Source: Catonia carolina
Lineage: Eukaryota; Arthropoda; Insecta; Hemiptera; Achilidae
NCBI GenBank assembly: GCA_035578175.1
Contig: JAQMRL010000012.1
Coordinates: 19,602,048-19,666,047 of the forward strand
Length of the DNA: 64,000 nucleotides
Direction of reading: 5' to 3'
The position numbers and the translations under genes were made by a program. The notes under the pieces were generated by a model. That model saw nothing but the letters and a program-made list of their open reading frames with translations. It searched no databases and was not told where the DNA came from. Positions 30,540-41,998 of this stretch are shown piece by piece. The first letter of the stretch is position 1. Each line of letters opens with the position of its first letter.

Positions 30540-31050
30540 TGTTACTGTCACCCTATGGTGAGAATGACTGGCATAAGGAAGCCTTACGTGTTGGAGGTCC
30601 TGAAAAGAATCGTTTAAGAGTTGGTTGTAATTGTCAAGGGGTGGGCGACATGGCATCCATGGCTGTTTCATTGGGACCAGGTTGGTTGAGGGATCATGGC
30701 AGCTCATGATTAAGCTCATGGCAGTGGGTAATGACGGTTGATGGTGTTTATAATGTCGGGTTAGCGAGGAGAAACCTCATCTTCTCTTGCAAGGTTGTTG
30801 ATGGGTCTTTGTTGGTGTCCTGTAGCCATGTGCTGATGGTCGGTGTCTGGTAGGAGCTGTAGAGTGGAATTAAATTACAATCGGGCTTAATGCAATGCTC
30901 TTATATAGTAACCAGAGGGGTGGATATTACCTCTCTGCAATTCCGACAGTTCTGCTGGCCTTATTGGGAGTATTGTTGGCTTCCCTCTATCGGTATGTTG
31001 AAGGCTATTATTAGCAGTATCTAATCAAAGGGGGCAACGGTGACATTACA
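30540..31050 (-). mobile_element. Candidate solo LTR
   Basis: This 511-bp block is bounded by short inverted ends TGTTACTGTCACC and GGTGACATTACA. On the minus strand it begins TGTAATGTCACC and contains a TATA box (CTATATAAGAG, about 30898-30908) followed by a CA-rich leader. It ends ...CAGTAACA. This is LTR-like organisation. No target duplication is clear and no internal coding region adjoins it, so a non-autonomous DNA element is the alternative. Confidence 0.5.
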
Positions 31051-31356
31051 ATTCGAGATTAACATTCTAGTGCCTGCCCTTGTTTTTGTAACACAGGTTT
31101 GTATGCATCACATGTCTATGCCTTAACTGCTTTTGTATGTAATATAATAAAAAAAACAAAGCATTTATAGAATATATCAATAGATTAATTCTGTCTTATG
31201 CTCATCAATTTATGCATCTATAAATATTACTAATCAGTAGCCGCAGAAAGTTAGTCAAAAACAGAAAAACCTGGCTAGTACTACGGTCTTCAGAAAGGTA
31301 AACAGAAACATCAAGCAGCTTTCTAAATGTTTTTTACTGACTTAAAGTAACAAATA

Positions 31357-33542
31357 CGAGACGTGACAAAAAAAAATAATGGGAATTTTTATTTTTTGGA
31401 ATAAATTGTATGTATACGAACTTCCCGTTCGAAATAATCTCAATCAGATATCACATTCTTATACCATCGCTTCTTCCATTCCCATAAGTACTTCTGGAAC
31501 TCCATTAAAGTTTTTTTTTTTTTTTTGGAACATAGTCACACAATGTCTTGTGAATATGATGGCTGAGTTATCATTTTTGTTGGTTTTGGCCAAAAATTGA
31601 GAAACCAATGATGAAATGTGAGCAGGTGAACTATCATAATGTAAAAGCTATCAATTTTTTCACCTTAAATCTGGGTATTTATATGCAAATTTCTTCGCGC
31701 AAATGATGTTAACTTTTAGGTAGTACTTCCTTTAATAAAATACATTAATTATTTACTTTAAAAAGTTTCATAAAAATAAAAAACATATTATATAAATTAC
31801 CGTTATTATTAATACAAGTACTGTTTACTATTTACACAAATTAATAATTACAGTGCAGAGGAAACAAACCTACCCAACTATTTTCGAGTTATATTCTAGG
31901 GTAAACATGAATTGATGTTTTATGGCTTAAAAAACAAGTAAGTGAACCAACCAGCTAAGGTTTAAGAGTCAGCATCTGGTGGATTTTATGCCTATCTTAG
32001 CTAAGCAAGTACAGATTTACTACCTTTTTAAACTTTATCATGTTCAGCAGATTTCTGATTTCAGTAGGCATAAGATTTAAAAGTTTAGGAGCTAGATTAC
32101 TTGGTTGCCTTTGTTATAATTTGGTAGAAGCTCTGTAGAGTGGAACCAACTGCCTGTTTTGAGTATTGTAGTGATGAGTTGTTGAGAAGAAGGTGTTTTT
32201 GTTTGTAAATACGTGAATAAGAACTCATGCATAAAGTTGTTGTACATCCAGTACTTGAAAATCTGTAAAAAGCTCTTCAGATGGAAAGCAGGGTTATGTA
32301 AGCATGGTATGCTCCTCCTTAAGCAACAATGCCGTATGCTAGTACTGATTAAGCAACTGAGCGGTAAACCATTTTTTAATGATCATGACTTCTATTGACT
32401 CAATCATTCTTTATTAATCATTTGACCTTTTGGTAAGAACTCATTGTGCACAATGCTACGAAAATCAAAAAACACATTGAGTATAACCTTCACCTTCAAC
32501 CCTACTTGTCAAAATATTTTGATTTTGGCAATCCAGAATAACTCAACTGGGTCAATTGAGGTGTAGTTTCAACATCATATCCATAAACCTGTGTTTCATC
32601 ACTTAACACATTTCAGTAATAATTGTTGCCTTTATTTAGCAATGCCACAGCAAGTTTCATTCACCCACGTTTTTTTTTCAAAATTTAACAGATTTGAAAC
32701 AAATTTTGTTGTCACAAGTTTCATAGAAACATTTGAAAAAAAATTAATGACTTGAGCCAAATGATAGCCCTAAATCATCTGTGATGATGACTTCTCTAAT
32801 GGTTATTCAACCATCGTACATAATCATTTCTTTCATTTATTCCATATTTTAATTGATTGCTGATGTGCTGGGCCATCCAGGCCGCTTGTCATTAATGTCT
32901 TCACTGCCATCTTAATAATGCTTATATACCACTTGTATACCCTTGTTTTGCTCTTAGCAGACTCACCAAAAACAATTGTTTTAACTCATCTTTTGCAGAT
33001 TTCAAGCTCTAGAGAATATTTTTTTGTATGCAGATCTTACGTTTGTGTGTGATGTGAATTTTTTTATGTTTAGGCTTTGTTCATACTAAAAACAACTGGT
33101 GATGTCAACATGACATATACCTAAATTTCTCTGAAGAAAATGATCCTCTCTGAACTAGTTTACAGCAGCAATCAGGCTTAAAGCAATTTGTGATTGCACC
33201 GTACTACAAAATACAAAAACTACAGTTTTTGTACACAGGCTTACAGTAGTTTAAAGCTGTTGTTCCATTTTATAAATCAAACCTGTTTGAAATTAACCTT
33301 TCCGAATTAGTATCAAGATTTACCATGATTACCGTATCTAAATTTTTTTAGTCACCATGGTAGACCTAAGTAAATAATTTGTCAAACCGTGGCAGGCTCA
33401 TCAAAATTTTAAACAAATTAATGAAATTTAGTTGATGACCACTGGACTTAACATTTGGTACAACTACAAATGTACGGAATACTTTTTAGACACATTTTAC
33501 CAACACAACAAAAAATTCCCATCATTTTTTTAATATACCTCA
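31357..33542 (-). mobile_element. Decayed mariner with LINE insertion
   Basis: The ends share AATGGGAATTTTT / AAAAATTCCCATCATT, with TA and GAGGT-like termini. On the minus strand DETQVYGYDVETTPQLTQL (about 32545-32605) is the first catalytic block of a mariner transposase. Many stops and frameshifts follow. The excess length over ~1.3 kb is explained by a LINE insertion at about 31730-32400. Confidence 0.75.
31730..32400 (-). mobile_element. CR1-like LINE 3' end
   Basis: The minus strand carries the C-terminus of a CR1/jockey-type ORF2: HHYNTQNRQLVPLYRAS (near 32115-32165), then LAPKLLNLMPTEIRNLLNMI and KFKKVVNLYLLS (about 32010-32090). This is the usual 'YNTR...LWN-LP--I...FK--LK-YLL' ending. 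It is truncated at its 5' side and inserted in a mariner. Confidence 0.8.
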
Positions 33543-34019
33543 CTTGTTGCTTTAGAGACTCATTCCATGGTGCATGTAATGGACAGTTAATGAGCTTAAA
33601 ACAAAATAAAATAATATTTTAATTGTTTAAAATTAAGTCACTTTTTATTATGGAATTTCAAAAAACAAATTTAAAATATTTGACTAATATTTTGTTTTGA
33701 GTAAAACGGATGCAGTATCAGAAAAGACTGTTTCATCTGACATGGTGTGTAATGAGTGTTAGCGTATAAGATTGTAACTTACAATATTGTATTCTTAATT
33801 ATGTTTTTATTGCCTTGACAATGATGTGTCATTAAATCGGTGTATAATAAATTTATATATAATTATTTTTAATATGAATTTAAATGACAAGTTGTTAAGA
33901 TTTAGTCAAAATTTTATTTTTTGTAAAAGTTTTACCATTGTTGTAGATTTATTTTGTTATTTCATAAATTTTGTTGAATTTAAAATTGTGTTTTTAATTC
34001 CTGGTTCCTTTTATAACTT

Positions 34020-34543
34020 CTTACTTTCTTTTGGTCTTTATTTATATATAGGGAAGAGGTAAGTATTGTTTCATGTTGATTTTTCACCTGAAAAACACAT
34101 TTTCAGGCCACTTGAATCCAGAAAAACATGTTTTTACTCTTTGGTCTGTGTGTAAACAAAATATCCGAAGAACGGAATGCCATACGAAGTTGAAACTTAC
34201 AACTTAACTTAGATAATTTTAGGGGAGCAGACACGAACATATTCATCAAAAACTGCTCCTACGATCTTTTAAAATTGCCTCATTAACTCCATTTTTATGC
34301 TCTACCAGATAGGGTAAGTAGCATTTCTGTTGAAATTTTTGGGGGCTGTGCTCTCATGGTAAAAACTATTTTTTAAAGATTGCAACCCTTAATAACCATC
34401 TTAGAGCAAAAGTGTATATAATTAAAGTTGTAGGAAATTAAAAATCCTACAACTTTTATTTCAAGAATTTTTTTCTACGACACTTAGATTAGCACCAATT
34501 AGTGATTTTCTGTATTTTGCTCATCAAAATCTACAAAAATATC
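34020..34543 (+). mobile_element. ACTT element copy 12, left part (split by copy 13)
   Basis: It starts TTACTTTCTTTTGGTCTTTA and continues through one module to TCATCAAAATCTACAAAAAT, where the inverted copy 13 interrupts it. It resumes at about 35421. Confidence 0.75.
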
Positions 34544-35420
34544 TGGTGTAAAACATTCCACACAACTTTTTTTGGCAGTGTAAATAATAAACCATATAAC
34601 CTATGTTTAATCATGAATGAATGACAGAAAATGAAAATCAACTTCTGTTTGACTTAAAAATATGAAAAATCAGTAATTTCCTCTAAAATAGTCTGTTGAG
34701 AAAAATGCTTAGTATGAAAGTTGTAGGTATTTTAATTTCCTATAACTTTGAATACATTGTTTTTTTCATAAAATGCATATTAAGGCTGCAGTCTTTAAAA
34801 AATCCCATTTTTTACTGATTTTGTTGCAAAAAAAAATAGAAAATCACTAATTACCGCTAAACTAAGCGTTGTACAAAAATATGTTTGGAATAAACGTTGT
34901 AGATTTTTTTATTTCCTTTAACTTTATGTACATTTTTGTCTATAATGCATACTAAGGCCGCAATCTTACAATCCCATATTTTTACAGATTTTAATGAAAA
35001 ATCACTAATTAAAGCTTAACTAAGTGTTGTACAAAAAAAAGTTTAAAATAACAGTTTTTGGTTTTTAAATGTACAAATTTGATTATATACACTTTTGCTC
35101 TAAAATGCATATTAAGGCCGCTCTCTTAAAAAGCACATTTTTTCTATGAAAGAACAGCCTTCCCAGGAATTTCAGCAGATCCTATCTTGTAGAGCGTAAA
35201 AAATGATTTTGATAAAAATGTTCATGTTGGGTCCTCTTATGGTACCTAACTAGTTCCAAGTTTCAACTTCGTACAATATTTTGTTCACACACTCAGACCA
35301 GTCACTAAAAATATCATGTTTTTTGGGTTCGGGGGCCTGAAAATGTGTATATCCAGTGAAAATCGACATGAAAACAATACTTTCCTTCTCTATATATTCA
35401 TATAGGGCAAGAGAAAGTTA
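34544..35420 (-). mobile_element. ACTT element copy 13, full length, nested in copy 12
   Basis: It is inverted, from ATCTGGTGTAAAACATTCCA (3' end) to GGCAAGAGAAAGT (5' end). Both junctions with copy 12 are readable, so they show the true element ends: ACTTTCT at 5' and ACCAGAT at 3'. No clear target duplication is seen. Confidence 0.85.
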
Positions 35421-35600
35421 AAATGTGATTTTTAAAGATTGCGACTTTAGTATGAATTATACAACAAAAATGTATATAACCAAAGTTACAGAAAAAAACT
35501 ACAAGTTTTATTTCAAGCTTTTTGTTTTCTACAGAACCTAGTTTAGCGGCAACTACTGATTTTCAAATTTTTAAGTTCTACAGAGATGATTTTCATTTTT
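35421..35600 (+). mobile_element. ACTT element copy 12, right part
   Basis: This is the continuation of the interrupted copy ('tttttaaagattgcgacttt' module start). It fades after TACAGAGATGATTTTCATTT without the terminal hairpin. Confidence 0.7.
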
Positions 35601-35968
35601 TTGTCTTGACAGTCTGGAAAAAAGAAGGAGTGCTGCTGTGTTTTTCAGTGACATATTAACAGATGATTCGTCATTGTTAGGGATGATTAATTTTCAATAA
35701 GTAAATTGTTATTTTATAAGAACATAAGAAGAATGAAGCACCTAGGTAACAGGTTTTTAACTTCTGATCACCAAGATATTTTCAGTGAAGTCCAGTATGA
35801 TATTAGAAAAAGAGGATACCAAATGTTTGAATACTTGGTGTCAGTCAATTTAAACACTTCTATTTCATTTTAGTTTTGCAGTTTACTTTTATTTATATAT
35901 TTATTCAAATAACTTACTCGTGCCCATCATTGTTTATTCTTTATTTTTCTTTGCTAGATTCATTCATT
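35601..35968. other. Intergenic stretch without recognised gene
   Basis: AT-rich sequence between a truncated ACTT copy and a mariner. No conserved ORF or repeat end was seen. Confidence 0.5.
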
Positions 35969-36300
35969 TACAAGGTGTGATCAAAAAATACTGTGAATGA
36001 TTTTACTACGAATGAACTGCAGACACTACATCCATTTGAAGTAAAAAGTTCAATAGCCTGGTTCATTGACAAAAATCAGTATCAAATTTGAACAAGTTGC
36101 AACTTGTCAGTTGGCTTCCAGACCCGGAAGAGAGGCCATGTTTACCGTGTCTGTCATGCATCATGGTTTCGAACATCGCGTTAACATTAATTTTGTTTTA
36201 AGTTCCAAAAAAGTGCCATAGAAGCTCATGAAATGTTAAAATTAGTGTATGACGATAATATAATGACTCTGAAGACTGTTAGCAAGTGGTATGTATGATT

Positions 36301-37165
36301 TAAAAATAAATCTTTATAATGCATCCTGCAGTTTGAAATATTTCTATTTCATATAATGAATTAATATAATAATTTCACTAACCTTCTTTTTAAACTGCGT
36401 CACCTTTATTTTAGTCCTAAATAAAAAATTGAAACTAAAAATTTTATTCATTTTAAATTAATTTTCATTTCAATTTTTGATACTTAAATGCCATTTTAAT
36501 AATATCTTCATTCAAAAATAAATCTTTATAATGCATCCTGCAGTTTGAAATATTTCTATTTCATATAATGAATTAATATAATAATTTCACTAACCTTCTT
36601 TTTAAACTGCGTCACCTTTATTTTAGTCCTAAATAAAAAATTGAAACTAAAAATTTTATTCATTTTAAATTAATTTTCAGTTTCAATTTTTGATACTTAA
36701 ATGCCATTTTAATAATATCTTCATTCAAAAATAAATCTTTATAATGCATCCTGCAGTTTGAAATATTTCTATTTCATATAATGAATTAATATAATAATTT
36801 CACTAACCTTCTTTTTAAACTGCGTCACCTTTATTTTAGTCCTAAATAAAAAATTGAAACTAAAAATTTTATTCATTTTAAATTAATTTTCAGTTTCAAT
36901 TTTTGATACTTAAATGCCATTTTAATAATATCTTCATTCAAAAATAAATCTTTATAATGCATCCTGCAGTTTGAAATATTTCTATTTCATATAATGAATT
37001 AATATAATAATTTCACTAATCTTCTTTTTAAACTGCGTCACCTTTATTTTAGTCCTAAATAAAAAATTGAAACTAAAAATTTTATTCATTTTAAATTAAT
37101 TTTCAGTTTCAATTTTTGATACTTAAATGCCATTTTAATAATATCTTCATTCAAAAATAAATCTT
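36301..37165. repeat. Four tandem 213-bp units
   Basis: Units start at about 36302, 36514, 36727 and 36940 (period 212-213) with AAAAATAAATCTTTATAATG and are almost identical. Each contains the rc of the palindromic element's tail and arm (CTAACCTTCTTTTTAAACTG, AAAAATTGAAACTAAAAATT) but lacks the ~40-bp hammerhead-like segment between CCTA and AATAAAAAATTG. The array splits a mariner transposase. Confidence 0.9.
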
Positions 37166-37432
37166 TCAAACTGCAGGATGCATTATAAAGATTTATTTTT
37201 GAATGAAGATATTATTAAAATGGCATTTAAGTATCTTTATTATTTAAGTATAAAGAGCTTACTTAAATTAATTTTCAGTTTCAATTTTTGATACTTAAAT
37301 CAAAAATTGAAACTGAAAATTAATTTAAAATGAATAAAATTTTTAGTTTCAATTTTTTATGTAGGACTAAAATAAAGGTGACGCAGTTTAAAAAGAAGGT
37401 TAGTGAAATTATTATATTAATTCATTATATGT
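37166..37432. repeat. Inverted unit closing the 213-bp array
   Basis: Right after the fourth tandem unit the sequence turns around: AAACTGCAGGATGCATTATA and TAAAATGGCATTTAAGTATC are reverse complements of the units. It ends with GTTAGTGAAATTATTATATT as at 28430-28467. The flanks repeat ATGTATGATTTAAAA on both sides of the whole insertion, suggesting a ~15-bp target duplication. Confidence 0.85.
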
Positions 37433-38138
37433 ATGATTTAAAATTAAAAAATGAGTCTATTGAAGATAAGGAATGGTCAGGATGTCCTTCCACCTCAAAA
37501 ACAGATGAAAACATGCCAAAAGTGGTAAAACTGGTTCTTTCAAACATCCAATTGACTATTCAAGAGCTTACTAAAGAACTGAACATCTCGTACGAGTACG
37601 AACAAAGCATTTTAATCAATAATTTGCAAATGAGATGAGCGAGTCTGAAATTCGTTCTTCAACTTTTGACGCCCGTACCACACCTCACTTTTTGATCCAG
37701 AGTTTTCAACTAAAAAAGATTCCTGTCTGTCCAGGTCCATCTTACTCTCCAAATTTAGCACCATGCGACTTCTGGCCCTTGTAAAAAATAAAAACTGTGC
37801 TGAAAGCAAAATATTTTGATACCATTTCCGACATTGAGAGGCCTCAACAGAGCAGCTAAAGGCCCTTCCAAAAGAAGCGTACCAGAAATGCTTTCAGTCA
37901 TGGAATCAACATTCACATAAGTGCATTGCTAGGCCAAGGAGATTAATTCAAAGATGTAAGCTTATTACTTTGTTCATAATAAAATTATTCATCGTATATT
38001 TTGATCACACCTCGTACGTCTGTGCTTCATGATTCAGTGTAACCGCTGTAACTTTCACTTATTGCTTTCATTGTAGATTTAAGAAAAGTTTATGTGTTAG
38101 GTAATCTTCATGTGATTTAATTTCATATAACATTAGTT

Positions 38139-39093
38139 TGCCCATAACAGGCAGGTGGAGTGTTAAATTATTTGTACTCAATCTACTAGTTCCAGAGCTA
38201 CAAAAAATAGTTCTGTTTCTTATCACATGGTTAGCCAATTATGTGACTGAACCATTTAAGAACAGAAGAGGTAGAGGTGTAAAAGTCACTAGTCAGAGTT
38301 ATCTCCTCTGAGAGTAATGAATTTCATTATACTGTCAGACCCTATGGTGAATGAAGTGAAGGTGTCATTTGCAGGGTGGTAAGTAGATGCTTTTCAGAGG
38401 GCTCAGCATACTGATAAGCATACTTTTCCACTCAGTGAGGAAGCTAATGGTAAACCACCTCACTCTTCGTTTTACTTAGTAAAGCCTCCAAAGAAATGAT
38501 TCCCAAAGTTGGGAGTGTGCTCCCCAAGGGAGGTGTGAAGACAAGTCTAGGGGGTCCCGGAACCTCAAGATAACTTTGCCGTCCGTGTGTCCAGAGATGT
38601 TGTGATTCACAAGTCAAGTTTAAGCATTTAGCACAAAGTGTACCCCAGGATATCTCACAAGCACTGCAATTCTATTTATCTTTTTCAAGCACCTATTTGT
38701 GCAAAAAAGCGTTTTCAGTACTTGTTGCAATAAAGACAAAATATCGAGGCAAACTTGATGTTGCTAATGATTATGCACTTTCTAATAATCAACTAAGAAT
38801 AGGGAATCTGATAAAATAATTTCAAGGTCATCGATCTTACTGATATTTTTTTTTTTTTTGTTTAATTTAAATTGCAACTTCTATTGTCATAAAAAACAAT
38901 AAAAAATAAATGTATGGTTATTCAGTGTAATACTGTAGGCTACTTGTTTTTTGTGCCATTACCATATAAAATTGTGTAAGGGGCGTGGAAAGTTTTTTTC
39001 TAGACTAAAGGAGACATGGTGAAAAAATGTTTGGGAATCACTGCTTTAGAGGTTTAAACTAGCCTATTGGCTGCTAATGATCTAAAAAACAAC
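38139..39093 (+). mobile_element. SINE-like repeat A, copy 7, split by a hAT remnant
   Basis: The head (TGCCCATAACAGGCAGGTGG) to AGTAAAGCCTCC is at 38139-38487 and the tail (AGAGGTTTAAACTAGCC...AAAACAACA) at 39050-39093. The gap is filled by a hAT element. Confidence 0.8.
38496..39046 (+). mobile_element. hAT element remnant (ZBED-type)
   Basis: The right end GTTTGGGAATCACTG pairs with the left ATGATTCCCAAAG. Flanks CTCCAAAG and CTTTAGAG are a decayed 8-bp duplication of the SINE's CTCTAGAG. The plus strand keeps the C-terminal dimerisation block: STYLCEKAFSVLVAIKTKYR followed by GKLDVAND (about 38680-38770). No catalytic core remains. Confidence 0.8.
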
Positions 39094-39185
39094 ATTTTAT
39101 TAGTATCATTACCACTAAATTTTTACTAGATTTAGTATAATACTTAATTTTTCAATATTAATTATTTATAAATTACCTGTAATTC

Positions 39186-39508
39186 GTAATTCCTAATGTG
39201 TGTACGTTGCAATCTGTTCAATTAGAACAATAAGCAACCCCACGACCCAATGAGATGAGGATGATGTGTATGACGTGTAAATGAGGTGTAGTCTTGTTCA
39301 GACTCAGGTCAACCATTCCTGAGTGAGTATGGTTAATTGAACCCCAACCATCAAAGAACACCGGTAACCAATGTCTAGCATTCAAATCCGTATAAAAGTA
39401 CTACCTCTACTAGGATTTGAACCAGGAACCTTCGTCTCCAAAAATCAGCTGTTAAACAACTGATTCTGGCGACGACTTTACCTCTAGACTGACCCGGTGG
39501 GTTAATAA
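39186..39508 (-). mobile_element. tRNA-headed SINE, copy 2
   Basis: On the minus strand ACCCACCGGGTCAGTCTAGA leads into an A box and a B box (GGTTCAAATCC, 39413-39423). It then continues with GATGGTTGGGGTTCAATTAA and ends near ACGTACACACATT. It is better preserved than the copy at 2636-2940. Confidence 0.8.
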
Positions 39509-39639
39509 TAAAATTAAGACAATTTATAAATTGTCTTAATTTTATTCATATTTTTTTGTTTTATTTATTTAAAGTTGCATCAAGTGCTTGTTCATTAGCA
39601 ACTATGGTGAATTATGTACCATTAACTGTGGGATTTGAC

Positions 39640-39735
39640 AATGAAAAATTTCCAGACCTTGTCTGGGAATCGAACCCGGGACCTCCGCGTGGCAGGCCAA
39701 TGCGCGAACCACTACACTACAGATGGGGCCTCATT
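39640..39735 (-). mobile_element. tRNA-Gly-like sequence (SINE head or tRNA pseudogene)
   Basis: On the minus strand TGTAGTGTAGTGGTTCGCGC, GGCCTGCCACGCGG (anticodon GCC) and CGGGTTCGATTCCCAG match the D, anticodon and T arms of tRNA-Gly. The acceptor strands (CCATCTG and ACAAGGT) do not pair, and one T-stem pair is broken. It is therefore not a working tRNA. It is most likely the head of another SINE. Confidence 0.65.
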
Positions 39736-39795
39736 AATTTTGATATTCTATTGTTTTATGTGTGTTTATAATTGGTCAAAAGACTGTTGCAGACA

Positions 39796-39910
39796 ATTAA
39801 AATTAAGTTATATTTTACATTGTTTACTAATGTTTAAACATTGGTCATATTTTCCATTATTCACATTGGTAAGAGAAAGTCATGTGAGTTTTTGATGCCA
39901 AATTTTTAAT
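39796..39910 (+). mobile_element. ACTT element 3' end fragment
   Basis: The fragment contains TTACATTGTTTACTAATG, TTGGTAAGAGAAAGTCATG and a decayed hairpin. Only the last ~115 bp of the element remain. Confidence 0.65.
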
Positions 39911-40249
39911 ACTGGTGTTACATCTGTCACTTTACGTTGGGAAATTTCATATTCACATTTTTTCACTTCACATTGGGAAATTTTTTTTTATTAGTTGTTA
40001 GTAGCATGTATAACATTTGTTTACTGTATCAGTACTGGTTTGTTAGGGTTCATCTGTTGTTAATTTCTGTGTTGTAGTGTTTTGAAAATGGTCTTAACAC
40101 ATTTACTGCTCGTGACATCTATTGGCATAAACAGCCTTGGATCAGAACGGTGTGTCATATTGAACTGTGTGTTACTGGTCTGTCTGTAGATCGACATGCT
40201 GGGCTCACCTTATCTATTATTGTGGCATTGTTCATAATGTTTGAGATAA

Positions 40250-41037
40250 AGGCCCAGGTGCACACACGACCACTTGTGGCCATGTGTGCGTCCACAAGAC
40301 ATTGCCATCGGTGGCCGACGAGCAGCCACTCTGACCTGACGCTTTCCTTGCAAAAATTAAATTATCATGACCTCTGACTCTGAAGCACTGTGTCTACTAC
40401 TAGTACAAAGACGTCACCGCGTACTGAGAAAACAGCGATGATACTGGGTACATCCCATATTATTATCACCTCCAATTCACAAGCAGTTTTATTTGCCTTT
40501 CGAAGAGCTCAAAAAAGATGAAGAGAAATTTTTTAAATACTCTTGGATGAGCATAATATTGTTTGAGACTACTGAATTTGATAAATAAAAGATCATTTGA
40601 AACACAAAGATAACAGAATGAGGAAAAGCAGACCTCCTGTTGAAAGGCTGGCAATTACCTTAAGGTTAGTATAAAATACAATAATGTATAATTACTTCTT
40701 GTACTTATCGCCCTTGCTAATAGTAGTTACGTGTACATTATTTCCATTATTTTATAGTCTCAAATTGCTGGGCACGCTTCTGTTTCCGAGATAAACAAAT
40801 CAACATCAAATGAGTTCATCTCGAGTGCAACTGATTGAACAAATGAATCCTACTGGTTGTGGCTTGAGTGTGCGCTGGAAACCCAACCACCGGTGGCAGC
40901 TAAAAGCAGCGAGACATGGCCACTTCCGTAGCTTGTGGCGCAGCGAACGCTGTATGTGCAACGAGGCCATATCAGTTACATAGGAAAGGCAATCCCTAGC
41001 TTGTGGCGGCCACAAGTGATTGTGTGCACACCCGGCC
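40250..41037 (+). mobile_element. PIF/Harbinger element with transposase fragment
   Basis: The ends AGGCCCAGGTGCACACACGA and, inverted, GGCCGGGTGTGCACACAATC continue together into CACTTGTGGCC. TAA flanks both sides (40247-40249, 41038-41040), the TWA duplication of Harbinger. The plus strand begins MTSDSEALCLLLVQRRHRVL near 40369, then YWVHPILLSPPIHKQFYLPF, EELKKDEEKFFKYSWMSI and a broken PVERLAITLR (about 40633-40663). The DDE domain is lost. Confidence 0.85.
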
Positions 41038-41171
41038 TAAGGAACCAACATACTACTGGACTTGCAGTTATCCCCATCAGTAAAAGAATGCATTCTGAAG
41101 CACTTTTGGACTATATATTTATTATTTGTTGGTTTATAAATTATTACCATATTAGGAAGGAGAATTAAAAG

Positions 41172-41998
41172 AAAACTCTGGTGAGAAACACTCACGCAAC
41201 TTTTTCTTGCTAATGTAAATAATAAAAAATACACCTAATGTATACCATTAGTAAATAATGTAAAATGAAACTCAACCTCTGTTCAACTTAAAAATTCAGA
41301 AAATCACTAATTGCCCCTTAAATAGTTTCTGTAGAAGAAAATGCTTGAAATAAAAGTTGTAGGTATTTTAATTAACTATAAACTTTTGTCATAAATTGCG
41401 TACTAAGGCTGCAATATTAAAAAATCCCATTTTTTATTGATTTTGATGAGCAAAATAATTCGGAAATTGACGCTAAACTAAGCATTGTAAAAAATGTTTG
41501 AATTAAGACTTGCAGTTTTATAAATGTTCTACAAATTTGATTACATATACACCTTTGCCATAGAATGTATATTTTTTATCACAAGAGCACGGATCCCCCC
41601 CCCCAAGAATTTCAGCAGACGAGGTGCTTCCTCTATCTTGTAGAGCACAAAAAGTGTAGTAAATGAGGTGATTAAAAAAATCGTATTAGCTGTTTTTTGA
41701 GAAAAGCACAAAAAGTGAAAAATCGCACAAACAAACTACTACTTTCAGTTGACCGATTTTGATGAAAATGTTTGTACCGGGTCCCCTAGTGGTACCTAAC
41801 TTAAATTTCAAGTTTCAACTTCGTACGCTAATCCAGTTGATATTTCGCTCACATACCCTCACAGACCAATCGCTAAAAACATGGTTTTTGGGTTCAGGGG
41901 GGTTGAATACATGTAACTTATAACTGATGAAAACTCAACATTAAAACAATACTTTCATTCCCCTATACTATAAATTCAAAAAAGGCAAGAGAAAGTAA
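41172..41998 (-). mobile_element. ACTT element copy 16, full length
   Basis: This inverted copy runs from CTCTGGTGAGAAACACTCAC (3' end) to GGCAAGAGAAAGT (5' end). It has two modules and the ACCGATTTTGATGAAAATG block. Confidence 0.8.

Larger units (their letters stand above)
35971..38014 (+). mobile_element. mariner element split by a tandem/inverted repeat array
   Basis: Terminal repeats CAAGGTGTGATCAAAAAATA and, inverted, CGAGGTGTGATCAAAATATA are flanked by TA (35969-35970, 38015-38016). The plus strand encodes mariner transposase parts. KSAIEAHEMLKLVYDDNIM with LKTVSKWY (36210-36285) is the N-terminal helix-turn-helix. After the array come NESIEDKEWSGCPSTSKTDE and LTIQELTKELNISY (37450-37590). 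YSPNLAPCDFW (about 37742-37775) is the third Asp region and FQSWNQHSHKCIA (37895-37930) the C-terminus. A deletion between 37620 and 37700 removes the first catalytic block. Confidence 0.85.

Noticed and set aside
36301..37432. CRISPR-like or satellite-only reading of the 213-bp array
   Set aside because: Units are contiguous without spacers and match a dispersed element with flanking duplication, so it is a transposon-derived array in a eukaryotic genome.
39640..39735. Functional tRNA-Gly gene
   Set aside because: The acceptor strands do not pair and one T-stem pair is broken. A SINE head or pseudogene is more likely.
40806..41015. 69-codon minus-strand frame in the Harbinger element
   Set aside because: It covers the terminal repeat and antisense of the transposase remnant and shows no domain.
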